From Peptoanaerobacter stomatis (GTDB taxonomy: Bacteria; Bacillota; Clostridia; Peptostreptococcales; Filifactoraceae), in assembly GCF_000238095.2 (NCBI RefSeq), contig NZ_JH815225.1:1714691-1778690 (forward strand): DNA of 64,000 nucleotides, read 5' to 3'. Each line of letters starts with the position of its first letter. Position 1 is the stretch's first letter. Below, piece by piece: positions 54,328 through 62,403 of this stretch. A model generated the notes under the pieces. The model was given only the letters and a program-made list of their open reading frames with translations, did not search any database and was not told the origin of the DNA. The translations under genes and the position numbers were made by a program.

Positions 54328-54398
54328 ATTTAATTATCTGTAAATTTCACTATAAGCTGAAGTGATTTATAAATCATTCGGCAGGAGATAACAAACAT

Positions 54399-54590
54399 AT
54401 GTTTATACAAATAACTAATATATTTGTCGGTATAATGATAATACTTATACCGTTTATGCTTTTATTCGTTTTAGTCAAAAAATTTTTGTCAAAAGACAAG
54501 GAAAAAGAAAATTTGGAGCTAAGAGTAGAGATACTTGAACATGAAATTCAGCGAATAAAAGAACATATAAATTACATTGATGAACTGTAA
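54399..54590 (+). CDS. Small membrane protein with a coiled-coil tail
   Basis: The 63-residue protein has one N-terminal membrane helix (about residues 8-30, FVGIMIILIPFMLLFVLVKK), then a charged helix with heptad-like spacing (LELRVEILEHEIQRIKEHIN). The ATG follows GGCAGGAG. The outline resembles small membrane anchors such as the YvlD or phage-shock type, but no family is certain. Codon use is native. No neighbour suggests a task. Confidence 0.6.
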   Translation: MFIQITNIFVGIMIILIPFMLLFVLVKKFLSKDKEKENLELRVEILEHEIQRIKEHINYIDEL

Positions 54591-54770
54591 AATCATTTTT
54601 ATTTAAAATAAAATTATATAGCTATGATTTATTTGTGTATTAAAATAGTATTATATAAGATTATTTTAAAAATTAATGATTTTGATTTTATATATTTTTT
54701 AACAGTTTAAATAAGTTTTATATATTGGAAATTTGAAATTTTTAATGAATTTATTTGGAGGAACAACAAT

Positions 54771-55775
54771 ATGTCTTTTTTTTATGATGCAGAGAGAATT
54801 ATAAGAAAATATCAACACAGAATAGTGTTGCCTGAAGGAACTGATAAGAGAATAGTCGGAGCAGCGTCAAGACTTAAAAATAACAACTTATTGGAGCCGA
54901 TTGTACTTGGAAAACCGGAAGAAGTTCAGAGAGTTGCCGATGAAAACGGGTTTGACATAAGCAGAGTTCAAATTATAGATCCGTTGACATATCCTGAAAT
55001 AGATGACCTTGTTAAAGCTTTTGTGGAGAGAAGAAAAGGAAAGGTAACAGAAGAAGAAGCAAGAGAAACTTTAAAGGACGAGAATTATTTTGGAACATTG
55101 CTTGTGTATACAGGCAGAGCTGACGGTTTGGTATCAGGGGCTATCCATACTACTGCAGCCACTGTAAAACCGGCACTTCAAATAATAAAAGTAAATCCTA
55201 TGTATTCAAAAGTTTCCGGAGGATATTTGCTGATAAGAGACAAAGAGTTGTATGTTTTTGGAGACTGTGCAATAAATATAGAGCCTACATCAGAAGATTT
55301 GGCTGAAATAGCTAAACAATCAGCGGAAACAGCAAAAAATTATGGACTTGATCCTAAGATAGCAATGCTTAGTTATTCTACAAAAGGCTCAGGAAAAGGA
55401 GAATTAGTAGATAAAGTTAGACATGGCTTTGAAATTGCAAAAGAAAAATATCCTGAATTGGTAATAGACGGAGAATTACAATTCGATGCCGCTTTTGTAC
55501 CTGAAGTTGCAGCAAAAAAATTAGGAGATTCACCTGTTGCAGGAAAAGCAAATGTATTTATATTCCCTGATATACAAGCAGGAAATATAGGATACAAAAT
55601 GGTGCAGAGATTAGGTAACTTCGAAGCGATAGGACCTATACTTCAAGGATTAAATGCTCCTGTAAATGACTTATCAAGAGGTTGCAATGAAGAAGATGTA
55701 TATAAATTATGTATAATATCTTCAATGGAAGCAATAAAGATAACAGAAGAAAGACAACGTAAAAACAACGCTTAA
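54771..55775 (+). CDS. pta: Phosphate acetyltransferase
   Basis: Pta converts acetyl-CoA and phosphate to acetyl phosphate, a step in fermentation to acetate. The 334-residue protein is of the short, single-domain type with RKYQHRIVLPEGTDKRIVGAA, ADGLVSGAIHTTAATVKPALQ, MLSYSTKGSGKGELVDKV and VFIFPDIQAGNIGYKMVQR. AGGAGGAACAAC lies before the ATG. ackA, the usual partner, does not follow; two B repeats do. Confidence 0.95.
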   Translation: MSFFYDAERIIRKYQHRIVLPEGTDKRIVGAASRLKNNNLLEPIVLGKPEEVQRVADENGFDISRVQIIDPLTYPEIDDLVKAFVERRKGKVTEEEARETLKDENYFGTLLVYTGRADGLVSGAIHTTAATVKPALQIIKVNPMYSKVSGGYLLIRDKELYVFGDCAINIEPTSEDLAEIAKQSAETAKNYGLDPKIAMLSYSTKGSGKGELVDKVRHGFEIAKEKYPELVIDGELQFDAAFVPEVAAKKLGDSPVAGKANVFIFPDIQAGNIGYKMVQRLGNFEAIGPILQGLNAPVNDLSRGCNEEDVYKLCIISSMEAIKITEERQRKNNA

Positions 55776-55838
55776 AAAATAAAATATATTATGTAACTGA
55801 TTAAATATATACGGTACAATTATGAATATAATCTTTTT

Positions 55839-55953
55839 TATACTAATTTCCAATAGATAATTTATATGAGAAGTCTGTGAATATAGATGTATTTTATTAA
55901 ATTTATGAAACGATATTTTATATAGCTATATTGAATTTTCGTATAAATTAGTA
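55839..55953 (+). repeat. Intergenic repeat family B, copy 4
   Basis: From TATACTAATTTCCAATAGA to AATTAGTAATTC, with AGATAATTTATATGAGAAGT and GTATTTTATTAAATTTATG. Its ends form TACTAAT/ATTAGTA inverted repeats. Confidence 0.6.
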
Positions 55954-55974
55954 ATTCTTTATAATTTATTTTTA

Positions 55975-56086
55975 ATGCTGAGCATAGATATTGTAGACAA
56001 TTTATACGGGAAGTCTATAAATAGTGTTATATTTTTATTAAATGTACACATATTTTTCTATGCTTACATTAAGCTTCAGTGTAAAT
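55975..56086 (+). repeat. Intergenic repeat family B, copy 5 (tandem to copy 4)
   Basis: Has AGACAATTTATACGGGAAGT, CTATAAATAGTGTTATATTT and TATTAAATGTACACATATTT. It follows copy 4 by about 20 bases, so the 353-bp gap after pta is nearly all B repeat. Confidence 0.55.
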
Positions 56087-56128
56087 TGGGCTTAACTGTA
56101 TATAAATACATCAAAGGGAGCAAAGATT

Positions 56129-56470
56129 ATGAAAGAAATAAAACAAATAGTACAAGAGATGATAAGTGCACATAGTTGCTATCAGGGACTAAAAGATGCA
56201 GGTCAAGCATATTTGGACAGTATAGGTACAGATATGGAAAAGCAGGCTGCAAAAAAACTTATAGAAGTAACTGAAGACAGTGTTCAGAGCATTGATGAAG
56301 TGCTTGAATTTTTCCAATCTGAAAGAGGTAAACAGGTTTTTGGCGAAGAAACGGCAGCAAATCTCACAAAACAAGCAAAAGAAGTAAAAGCAAAAGGTGG
56401 AAAATATTGTTTTTGTCCTTCTTGTACAGCAGGAGTGGAATTATTAAAAAGAAAAGCAGAAATATTATAG
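56129..56470 (+). CDS. Small conserved clostridial protein with CxCPSC motif
   Basis: The 113-residue protein is helical: MKEIKQIVQEMISAHSCYQG, LKDAGQAYLDSIGTDMEKQA, a VEDSVQSIDEVLEFF-like acidic middle and the end KAKGGKYCFCPSCTAGVELL. Close relatives in Clostridia are often labelled molecular chaperone Hsp90, but the protein has no Hsp90 domain, so that label should not be trusted. The cysteine pair near 95-100 with C17 may bind a metal. The ATG follows AAAGGGAGC. It is monocistronic with its own terminator. Confidence 0.7.
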   Translation: MKEIKQIVQEMISAHSCYQGLKDAGQAYLDSIGTDMEKQAAKKLIEVTEDSVQSIDEVLEFFQSERGKQVFGEETAANLTKQAKEVKAKGGKYCFCPSCTAGVELLKRKAEIL

Positions 56471-56476
56471 AGAATT

Positions 56477-56502
56477 AGGATCGGTTAATGCCGGTCCTTT
56501 TT
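56477..56502 (+). terminator. Terminator after the small CxCPSC protein gene
   Basis: AGGATCGG and CCGGTCCT pair with one T-G pair around TTAATG, followed by a T run. Confidence 0.85.
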
Positions 56503-56515
56503 ATATTTATAAAAG

Positions 56516-56605
56516 TTTTATACTATAAAGTTAATATAATAATTGATATTTCTGTTTTTAAAAATTTATTAGCTAAGTAAAATAAGCATATTTAAAATAT
56601 AAATA
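56516..56605 (+). repeat. Intergenic repeat family A, copy 6 (truncated)
   Basis: From TTTTATACTATAAAG through TTATTAGCTAAGTAAAATAAGC to TTTAAAATATAAATA. The 3' third of the family is missing. The sequence changes to a recombinase remnant, so the junction of the acquired segment lies about here. Confidence 0.6.
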
Positions 56606-56755
56606 TATTCAATAATTAGACAGACCGCAATCAATGAGTTTATCAGTAAAATCGTAGTGCATGAGCGAGGTGTCAAAATAGCAATATATACCATTCAGTT
56701 AATATAAGTATATTTTAACTATATCGGCAGATTTAAAAATGAACTAACAAAATAA
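56603..56755 (+). pseudogene. Remnant of a large serine recombinase C-terminus
   Basis: The frame reads AINEFISKIVVHERGVKIAI, then YTIQLI, a TAA stop at 56705, then in the same frame VYFNYIGRFKNELTK. This matches the DUF4368 tail of large serine recombinases of Tn4451/TnpX and related mobile elements, where a KIVVHE segment is followed by a DIYYNFIG-like end. The catalytic and most other parts are gone and the tail has a stop, so it is not active. It marks the left side of a segment carrying the foreign ABC-F gene. Confidence 0.72.
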
Positions 56756-56807
56756 ATAGAAAAGGTAAAAAAATAAATGATACAGATGAGGGAAGGAAAT
56801 CTGATAG

Positions 56808-56836
56808 TGGAAAAAATGGCTTAAAAATGTTATAAT
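56808..56836 (+). promoter_or_regulatory. Promoter of the ABC-F gene
   Basis: TGGAAA (56808-56813) is 17 bp from TATAAT (56831-56836), which carries an extended TG. The leader to the GTG start is short, so no room exists for a long attenuator peptide. Confidence 0.55.
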
Positions 56837-56870
56837 ATTAGACAAAATATGCCTGTGAGGGGGTGTTTTT

Positions 56871-58349
56871 GTGTCAGTAATTAAAATTGAAAACCTTACT
56901 TTCTCATATTATGGATATGTAAAACCTGTATTTGAAAATGTATCATTTTCTTTTGACACCAACTGGAAAACAGGACTTATAGGTAGAAACGGAATTGGCA
57001 AGTCAACTCTATTCAAACTACTTTTAAACCAAGAAACTTATCAAGGAAAAATTACAAAAAGTGTTGACTTTATTAAATTTCCACCAAATATAATTGATAC
57101 TTCAAAATTAGGGATTGAGTTATATAAAGAACTAATATCAGAAGAGGAAGAGTGGAAATTATTTAGAGAACTTAATTTGCTAAATGTAGATGACAATCTT
57201 ATTTACAGAGAGTTTGAAACGCTCTCTAAAGGAGAACAAACAAAAGTCCTTTTAGCTATTTTATTTACAAAGGAAGATGGGTTTTTACTTATTGATGAAC
57301 CAACGAACCATTTAGATATGGATGGAAGAAAACTTGTAAGCGAATATCTGAAAAGTAAAAAAGGATTTTTGCTTATATCTCATGATAGAGATTTTTTAGA
57401 TGGGTGTATTAATCATGTTATTTCTATTAACAGAAGCTCTATTGATGTTCAATCAGGTAATTTTACATCGTGGTATGAAAATAAAGTGATGAAAGACCAA
57501 TTTGAAATCAGTCAAAATGAGAAATTAAGAAAAGATATTAAACGGTTAAAAGAAGCTGCAAGACAAAGTCAAATTTGGTCTGATAAAATTGAAAATACTA
57601 AAAATGGTGTAAAAGTATCTGGTGTAAAACCAGACAAGGGACATATTGGACATCAGTCAGCCAAAATGATGAAAAAGTCAAAGAATTTAGAGAATAGACA
57701 AAATAAGGCAATAGAGAAAAAACAAAGCCTATTAAAAGATATCGAAACAAAGGAAAGGCTATTAGTACATTCATTACATCATCATAAGGGCAGTTTAATA
57801 GCAGTTAATAATTTATCATCATATTATGGAGAAAAGCAGATATTAAATACTGTAAGTTTTGAAATAAAACAAGGTGATATAGTAGCTATATATGGTCGAA
57901 ATGGTAGTGGAAAATCGACCTTGATTAAAATTTTGTTAGGCTTACATCGTGAGTATATTGGTGAAATAAAATTAGCAAATAATTTGAAAATATCTTATAT
58001 ACCTCAAGATACATCTAATTTAACAGGGAGTTTGAATGAGTATATTCATAAGCAAAATGTTGATGAAACATTGTGTAAAACAATTCTTAGAAAATTAGAC
58101 TTTGTAAGAGAATTATTTGAGATGGATATGAAAAATTATAGCGATGGACAAAAAAAGAAAGTTTTAATTGCTGTAAGTTTATCAAAATCGGCTCATTTAT
58201 TTGTTTGGGATGAACCACTGAATTATATAGATGTAATATCGAGAATACAGATTGAGGAAATTATAAAAGAAGCAAAACCTACACTAATATTTGTGGAACA
58301 CGATAAGCGATTTGTAGAAGATATAGCCAATAAAATCATACAATTATAA
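56871..58349 (+). CDS. ABC-F ribosomal protection protein (Lsa/Vga-like)
   Basis: This 492-residue protein has two ABC domains and no membrane part: Walker A GRNGIGKST (about 38-46), signature LSKGEQTKV, Walker B FLLIDEPTNHLD, a charged linker (about 215-300), then GRNGSGKST, signature YSDGQKKK and LFVWDEPLNYID. The WDEPLNYID form and the length match Lsa/Vga-type antibiotic-resistance ABC-F proteins that free lincosamides, streptogramin A or pleuromutilins from the ribosome. GTG start after GAGGGGGTG. Isoleucine codons differ from native genes (seven ATT, three ATA among the first ten), and a recombinase remnant lies upstream. It was likely acquired. Confidence 0.88.
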   Translation: MSVIKIENLTFSYYGYVKPVFENVSFSFDTNWKTGLIGRNGIGKSTLFKLLLNQETYQGKITKSVDFIKFPPNIIDTSKLGIELYKELISEEEEWKLFRELNLLNVDDNLIYREFETLSKGEQTKVLLAILFTKEDGFLLIDEPTNHLDMDGRKLVSEYLKSKKGFLLISHDRDFLDGCINHVISINRSSIDVQSGNFTSWYENKVMKDQFEISQNEKLRKDIKRLKEAARQSQIWSDKIENTKNGVKVSGVKPDKGHIGHQSAKMMKKSKNLENRQNKAIEKKQSLLKDIETKERLLVHSLHHHKGSLIAVNNLSSYYGEKQILNTVSFEIKQGDIVAIYGRNGSGKSTLIKILLGLHREYIGEIKLANNLKISYIPQDTSNLTGSLNEYIHKQNVDETLCKTILRKLDFVRELFEMDMKNYSDGQKKKVLIAVSLSKSAHLFVWDEPLNYIDVISRIQIEEIIKEAKPTLIFVEHDKRFVEDIANKIIQL

Positions 58350-58400
58350 ACGAAATAAACAATCAAAAAATTAGAAAAAGACTAATACAAAAAGGAATAA

Positions 58401-58724
58401 TGTCAGGAGATACAAACAGTATTAGAAAACAAAATATTCACACAAGACGAAAAAGGCAACTTTAGACCGGAAAGTAAAATAACAAGAGCAGAATTGTTCG
58501 TAGTAATAGCAAAATTAAAAGACATAAAACCGTTAGATAATACTAGAGTAAAAGAAGTATTGTCAAAATACACAGATTTAGGCTCCATACCATCTTGGGC
58601 AATAGGATACGCATCAGCATTGGCAGAAAAAGGGATAGTAAGCGGAGAAGATAATAAAATAAATGCAAATGATATGCTTACAAGAGAGCAACTTGCAACA
58701 ATATTTGCCAATATAGTAGAATAA
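58401..58724 (+). pseudogene. 5'-truncated SLH-domain surface protein gene
   Basis: An open frame of 107 codons begins directly after a stop at 58398. It encodes the end of an SLH (S-layer homology) region: QTVLENKIFTQDEKGNFRPE with SKITRAELFVVIAKL, then PSWAIGYASALAEKGIVSGE and MLTREQLATIFANIVE. These are about one and two-thirds SLH repeats, with native ATA-rich codons. There is no start codon, ribosome binding site or signal peptide. SLH proteins bind secondary cell wall polymers on the surface. The front of the gene seems to have been lost where the ABC-F segment joins. Confidence 0.78.
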
Positions 58725-58780
58725 CATCTTTAAAAAAATAAGAATGAAACTATGATAACGTAAGAAAAACATCATACATG

Positions 58781-58820
58781 AAAAATACCACTGTAATTTA
58801 AACCGGCAGTGGTATTTTTT
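58781..58820 (+). terminator. Terminator of the former SLH gene
   Basis: AAAAATACCACTG and CAGTGGTATTTTT give a perfect 13-bp stem with a T run. The intact end supports a former functional gene upstream. Confidence 0.88.
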
Positions 58821-59097
58821 TAAAAAAATTTATAAATTTTTTTCACAGAAATATATTATTTTTTCCAACTATGTACTATAATTAAAAGTGATAATTACTT
58901 TTATACAATATTGTGTATGAAATTTTGTCTGATTGGATTGATATTTGTCTATTTAGAGTTGATAAAACTGAGTATTTGAAATAGTATTTACATATAGTTA
59001 TAAAATATAATATTACATAATTGAACCGTAAATAATAAAAATGCTAAATGGAATATATTTTGTATTTATCAGTGCATATTTATTTAATACTTATATT

Positions 59098-59200
59098 TAA
59101 ATCTTATAGAATAATGAAAATTTATAATAATTAATTTTTAAAATAAAGCATTTATATTGGTGTTGTATTATATTCTTTATCCATAATTTTATTAGATAGT
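59098..59200 (+). repeat. Diverged A-like intergenic repeat (copy D2)
   Basis: Shares TCTTATAGAATAAT, TAATAATTAATTTTT and CCATAATTTTATTAGA with 5648-5768, and is directly followed by an A copy. Confidence 0.5.
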
Positions 59201-59330
59201 AGTATAAAACTTAATATAATAATAGATATTTCTGTTTTTAAGAACTTATTGGCTAAGTAAGATTAAGCATATTTAAAATAAATAATGTATATAAATATAT
59301 CCGTTTATTAAACAGATATTAGTATTAAAT
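59201..59330 (+). repeat. Intergenic repeat family A, copy 7
   Basis: The best-preserved copy: AGTATAAAACTTAATATAA, AATAGATATTTCTGTTTTTA, TTATTGGCTAAGTAAGATTA, then ATATCCGTTTATTAAACAGA and ATTAGTAT at the end. It lies just before the second ABC system. Confidence 0.7.
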
Positions 59331-59371
59331 GAAGTTTTAAATGTTTTTAGTATAAAATATGAGGTAATGAT

Positions 59372-60049
59372 ATGGACGTACTTATAAGAGGAAATAATTT
59401 GTTTAAAACTTATGATATGGGCGAAACGAAAATAGACGCATTGTCAGGGATAGATTTTGAGATTTATTCCAATGAGTTTCTTGTAATACTTGGACCGTCA
59501 GGCTCGGGGAAAAGTACATTTTTAAATATATTGGGCGGAATGGATACTGCAACTTCTGGAGAAATATATTATAGAGATATGCCATTGCATGGAGCAAGCA
59601 GAAAAAAACTTACAAAATATCGCAAAGAGGCTGTAGGTTTTGTATTTCAATTTTATAATTTAATGCCCAATTTAACGGCTCTTGAAAATATAGATTTGGC
59701 AAGGGAAATATCGGACAGTCCTTTGGATGCGAGGCAAATGCTCAATAAAGTAGGGTTGTCGGACAGGGCTGACCACTTTCCGGCTGAATTATCAGGAGGG
59801 CAACAACAAAGGGTGGCAATCGCAAGAGCACTTTCAAAAAATCCTGATATTTTGCTTTGTGACGAGCCTACAGGGGCATTGGATTCAAAATCGAGCGATA
59901 TGGTTTTGGATATATTGAAAGATTTTGCCAAGACTTATAAAAAAACGGTGGTACTTATAACTCATAACGAATCTATTGCAAAACTTGCAGACAGAGTTAT
60001 GTATATAAAAGATGGAAAGATAGAAAAAATAGAGAAGGTGAAAAGTTGA
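59372..60049 (+). CDS. ABC transporter ATP-binding protein (second MacAB-like system)
   Basis: A 225-residue ATPase with Walker A GPSGSGKST, Q-loop VGFVFQFYNLMPNL, signature LSGGQQQRVAIARAL, Walker B ILLCDEPTGALDSKS and H-loop ITHNESIAK. It is of the LolD/MacB group. Its stop overlaps the TTG start of the permease gene by four bases. Gene order here is ATPase, permease, adaptor, unlike the system at 14-18 kb. Confidence 0.93.
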   Translation: MDVLIRGNNLFKTYDMGETKIDALSGIDFEIYSNEFLVILGPSGSGKSTFLNILGGMDTATSGEIYYRDMPLHGASRKKLTKYRKEAVGFVFQFYNLMPNLTALENIDLAREISDSPLDARQMLNKVGLSDRADHFPAELSGGQQQRVAIARALSKNPDILLCDEPTGALDSKSSDMVLDILKDFAKTYKKTVVLITHNESIAKLADRVMYIKDGKIEKIEKVKS

Positions 60050-62388
60050 CTATAAATAAAAAGCTTTTCAGAGATTTGCTTGAACACAAAGGAGCAAATA
60101 TTGCGGCAATAATAGTTATTGCAATAGGGATAATGATGTACAGCGGTGCTGCTATATCTATGGATACGCTTATATATTCAAAAGAAAATTTTTACGAAAA
60201 AGCAAATTTTCCAAGTGCCTATGCAAAACTTATCTCGGTAAATGAAAAAGTTATTTATCCTTTGGAGGAGATAAAAGGCGTAAAAAAAGTGGAGCTTAGG
60301 CTTATACAAGACGTAAAAATACCGGATACGTCAAAGACTATACGACTTATAAGCCAAACTGACTCTATAGGAAAGTATATTATAAAACAAGGCAGAAAGC
60401 CTGTACAAAATAACTATGAGATTTTGCCTGACAGTATGTTTGCAAAAGCTAACGGATATAAAATAGGCGACAAGATAGAGGTTATATCATCAGGTAGAAA
60501 AAAAGAGCTTACTGTATGCGGAATTTCATCATCAGCTGAAAATATATACAGTCTAAAAGACATATCTCAGCTTATGCCTAATCCTGAAAAATTTGGAGTG
60601 GCATTTATAGATATAATTTCACTTCAAAATTTAACAGGTAAAAAATATTTTAATGAAATAATATTCGAATTTGAAAAAGGTGTAGAGTTTGAAGATGTAA
60701 AAAATGAAATAGAAAAAGAATTGCAAAGCTATGGACTTATAAGCTTGTATTCTATGAAAGATCAAAGCAGTAATTCTATGATTGAGGGTGAAATTGAAGA
60801 GCAAAAAGCCATGATGATTACAATGCCGATTATATTTTTGAGCGTTTCCGTTTTGGTTATGAGCATAATGATAAAAAGGATTATTCAGCAACAGCGTGGA
60901 CAGATAGGAATACTAAAAGCGTTCGGTTACAGCGATTTTGAAGTAGGGCTTCATTATTCTTTGTATTGTATGATACTTGGAACATTGGGAGCAGTTATAG
61001 GCAGTTTTATGGGCATAACTTTTGCCGATTTGATGTTGGATCTTTATAAACAAATGTTCAATATGGATTTTGTGAACAACTCGTCATTTTTAAACTATTT
61101 TATTATAGGCATACTCATATCTTGTGCATTTTCCATATTTGCAGGAGCAAGTTCCAGCTTAAACGCTGTAAAGATTGCTCCGTCAGAGGCTATGCGACAA
61201 GAGGTTCCACAAGGAGGCAAAAAAGTTTTATTAGAATATCTTCCATTTTTTGATATAATTTTTAATTCTCGTGGCAAGATGTCTATAAGGAATATATTCC
61301 GTAACGGAAAGAGAAGTTTTTTCATAATCATAGGTTTAGCACTTGCATTTTCAATATCTATCATGCCATGGACTATGCTTTCCATAATGAAAGAAATGGT
61401 ATTTGACAGATATGAATATGTGGAAAAGTATGATGCAAAAATATTTTTATCAGATATAAGTTCAAAAAAAGAAGTTGAAAATGCTCTCAATTCTTTTGAA
61501 AACATAATATATAAACAGGCTCTGGCAGAAATACCGTCTACCGTAACTCATAAGGGTGTGAGTCAAGATGTTGCTATAGTAGGACTGCCAAAAGACAGCA
61601 AGCTTTATACAATTGTAGATGATAAAAAAAGACCTATACAGATTCAAGGCGGAATAATGCTGTCAGAAAAACTTGCAGAAAAATTGGGGGCGGATATAGG
61701 AGATGAAATAAATATTAAAAGCCCATATGCAAAATACAAAAAAGATAAAATATTTTTGAAAGTTACTCAAATTGTTGAGCAAGGTGTCGGTATGAACGGT
61801 TATATGGACATAGACCAACTATCAAAAAAATTGGGTTATGATACAATATGCAACAGCATTTTGATAGATGTAAAATCACCTGAAGACATAGAAACAATAA
61901 GAGATAAATATCAAAATTCAGAAAAAGTTATAAGTGTTCAGTCAAAGACAGAAACCATTAACCAGTTAAACAAACGTATGAATTCTATGTATTCGGTTAT
62001 GTATTTTATGGCTATAATTGCAAGTGCTATGACATTTGCAATAGTATACAACACTTTTGTAGTTGTATTGATGGAAAGAAAAAGAGAAATGTCTACTCTC
62101 ATGGTGCTCGGAATGAAAGAAAAAGACGTATTATCAATAATATCTTTAGAGCAATGGATAACAAGCATTATAGGTATGATACTCGGAATACCTTTAGCGC
62201 AAGCACTTATTATAGTTATGAGCAAAGAGTTGACGACAGACAGCTTTACGATGCCTACTGATATGAAATCAGGTGCAATAATACTTGCTGTAATACTTAT
62301 GATTGTATCAATAATTGCAGCGCAAATACTTGCATCAAGAAAAGTAAATACCATAGACATAGTGGAAGTTCTTAAATCAGGAGAATAG
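60046..62388 (+). CDS. ABC transporter permease with two FtsX domains
   Basis: The 780-residue permease has one N-terminal helix (about 15-38), a large external domain, three helices (about 265-385) with RGQIGILKAFGYSDFEVG, then a second set: a helix near 425, an external domain and three final helices (about 650-770) with MERKREMSTLMVLGMKEKDV. This is the eight-helix double-FtsX layout, as in BceB-like or LolCE-like large permeases. It starts at TTG with AGAAGGTGAAAAG before it. It works with the ATPase upstream and the adaptor downstream. The substrate is unknown; peptides or lipids are possible. Confidence 0.9.
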   Translation: MTINKKLFRDLLEHKGANIAAIIVIAIGIMMYSGAAISMDTLIYSKENFYEKANFPSAYAKLISVNEKVIYPLEEIKGVKKVELRLIQDVKIPDTSKTIRLISQTDSIGKYIIKQGRKPVQNNYEILPDSMFAKANGYKIGDKIEVISSGRKKELTVCGISSSAENIYSLKDISQLMPNPEKFGVAFIDIISLQNLTGKKYFNEIIFEFEKGVEFEDVKNEIEKELQSYGLISLYSMKDQSSNSMIEGEIEEQKAMMITMPIIFLSVSVLVMSIMIKRIIQQQRGQIGILKAFGYSDFEVGLHYSLYCMILGTLGAVIGSFMGITFADLMLDLYKQMFNMDFVNNSSFLNYFIIGILISCAFSIFAGASSSLNAVKIAPSEAMRQEVPQGGKKVLLEYLPFFDIIFNSRGKMSIRNIFRNGKRSFFIIIGLALAFSISIMPWTMLSIMKEMVFDRYEYVEKYDAKIFLSDISSKKEVENALNSFENIIYKQALAEIPSTVTHKGVSQDVAIVGLPKDSKLYTIVDDKKRPIQIQGGIMLSEKLAEKLGADIGDEINIKSPYAKYKKDKIFLKVTQIVEQGVGMNGYMDIDQLSKKLGYDTICNSILIDVKSPEDIETIRDKYQNSEKVISVQSKTETINQLNKRMNSMYSVMYFMAIIASAMTFAIVYNTFVVVLMERKREMSTLMVLGMKEKDVLSIISLEQWITSIIGMILGIPLAQALIIVMSKELTTDSFTMPTDMKSGAIILAVILMIVSIIAAQILASRKVNTIDIVEVLKSGE

Positions 62389-62403
62389 AAAGAAGGTGTA
62401 TCA

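Larger units (their letters stand above)
58821..59371. other. Gene-free region before the second ABC system
   Basis: About 550 AT-rich bases with no reading frame. The first 270 show nothing recognisable. The rest consists of the D2 and A7 repeats back to back. Confidence 0.5.

Noticed and set aside
55975..56175. 66-residue plus-strand frame before the CxCPSC gene
   Set aside because: It runs through a B repeat and out of frame into the real gene, and has no ribosome binding site.
58494..58724. Independent 76-residue SLH mini-gene starting at TTG 58494
   Set aside because: SLH similarity continues upstream in the same frame to 58401 without a start or ribosome binding site, so this is a truncated gene, not a small intact one.
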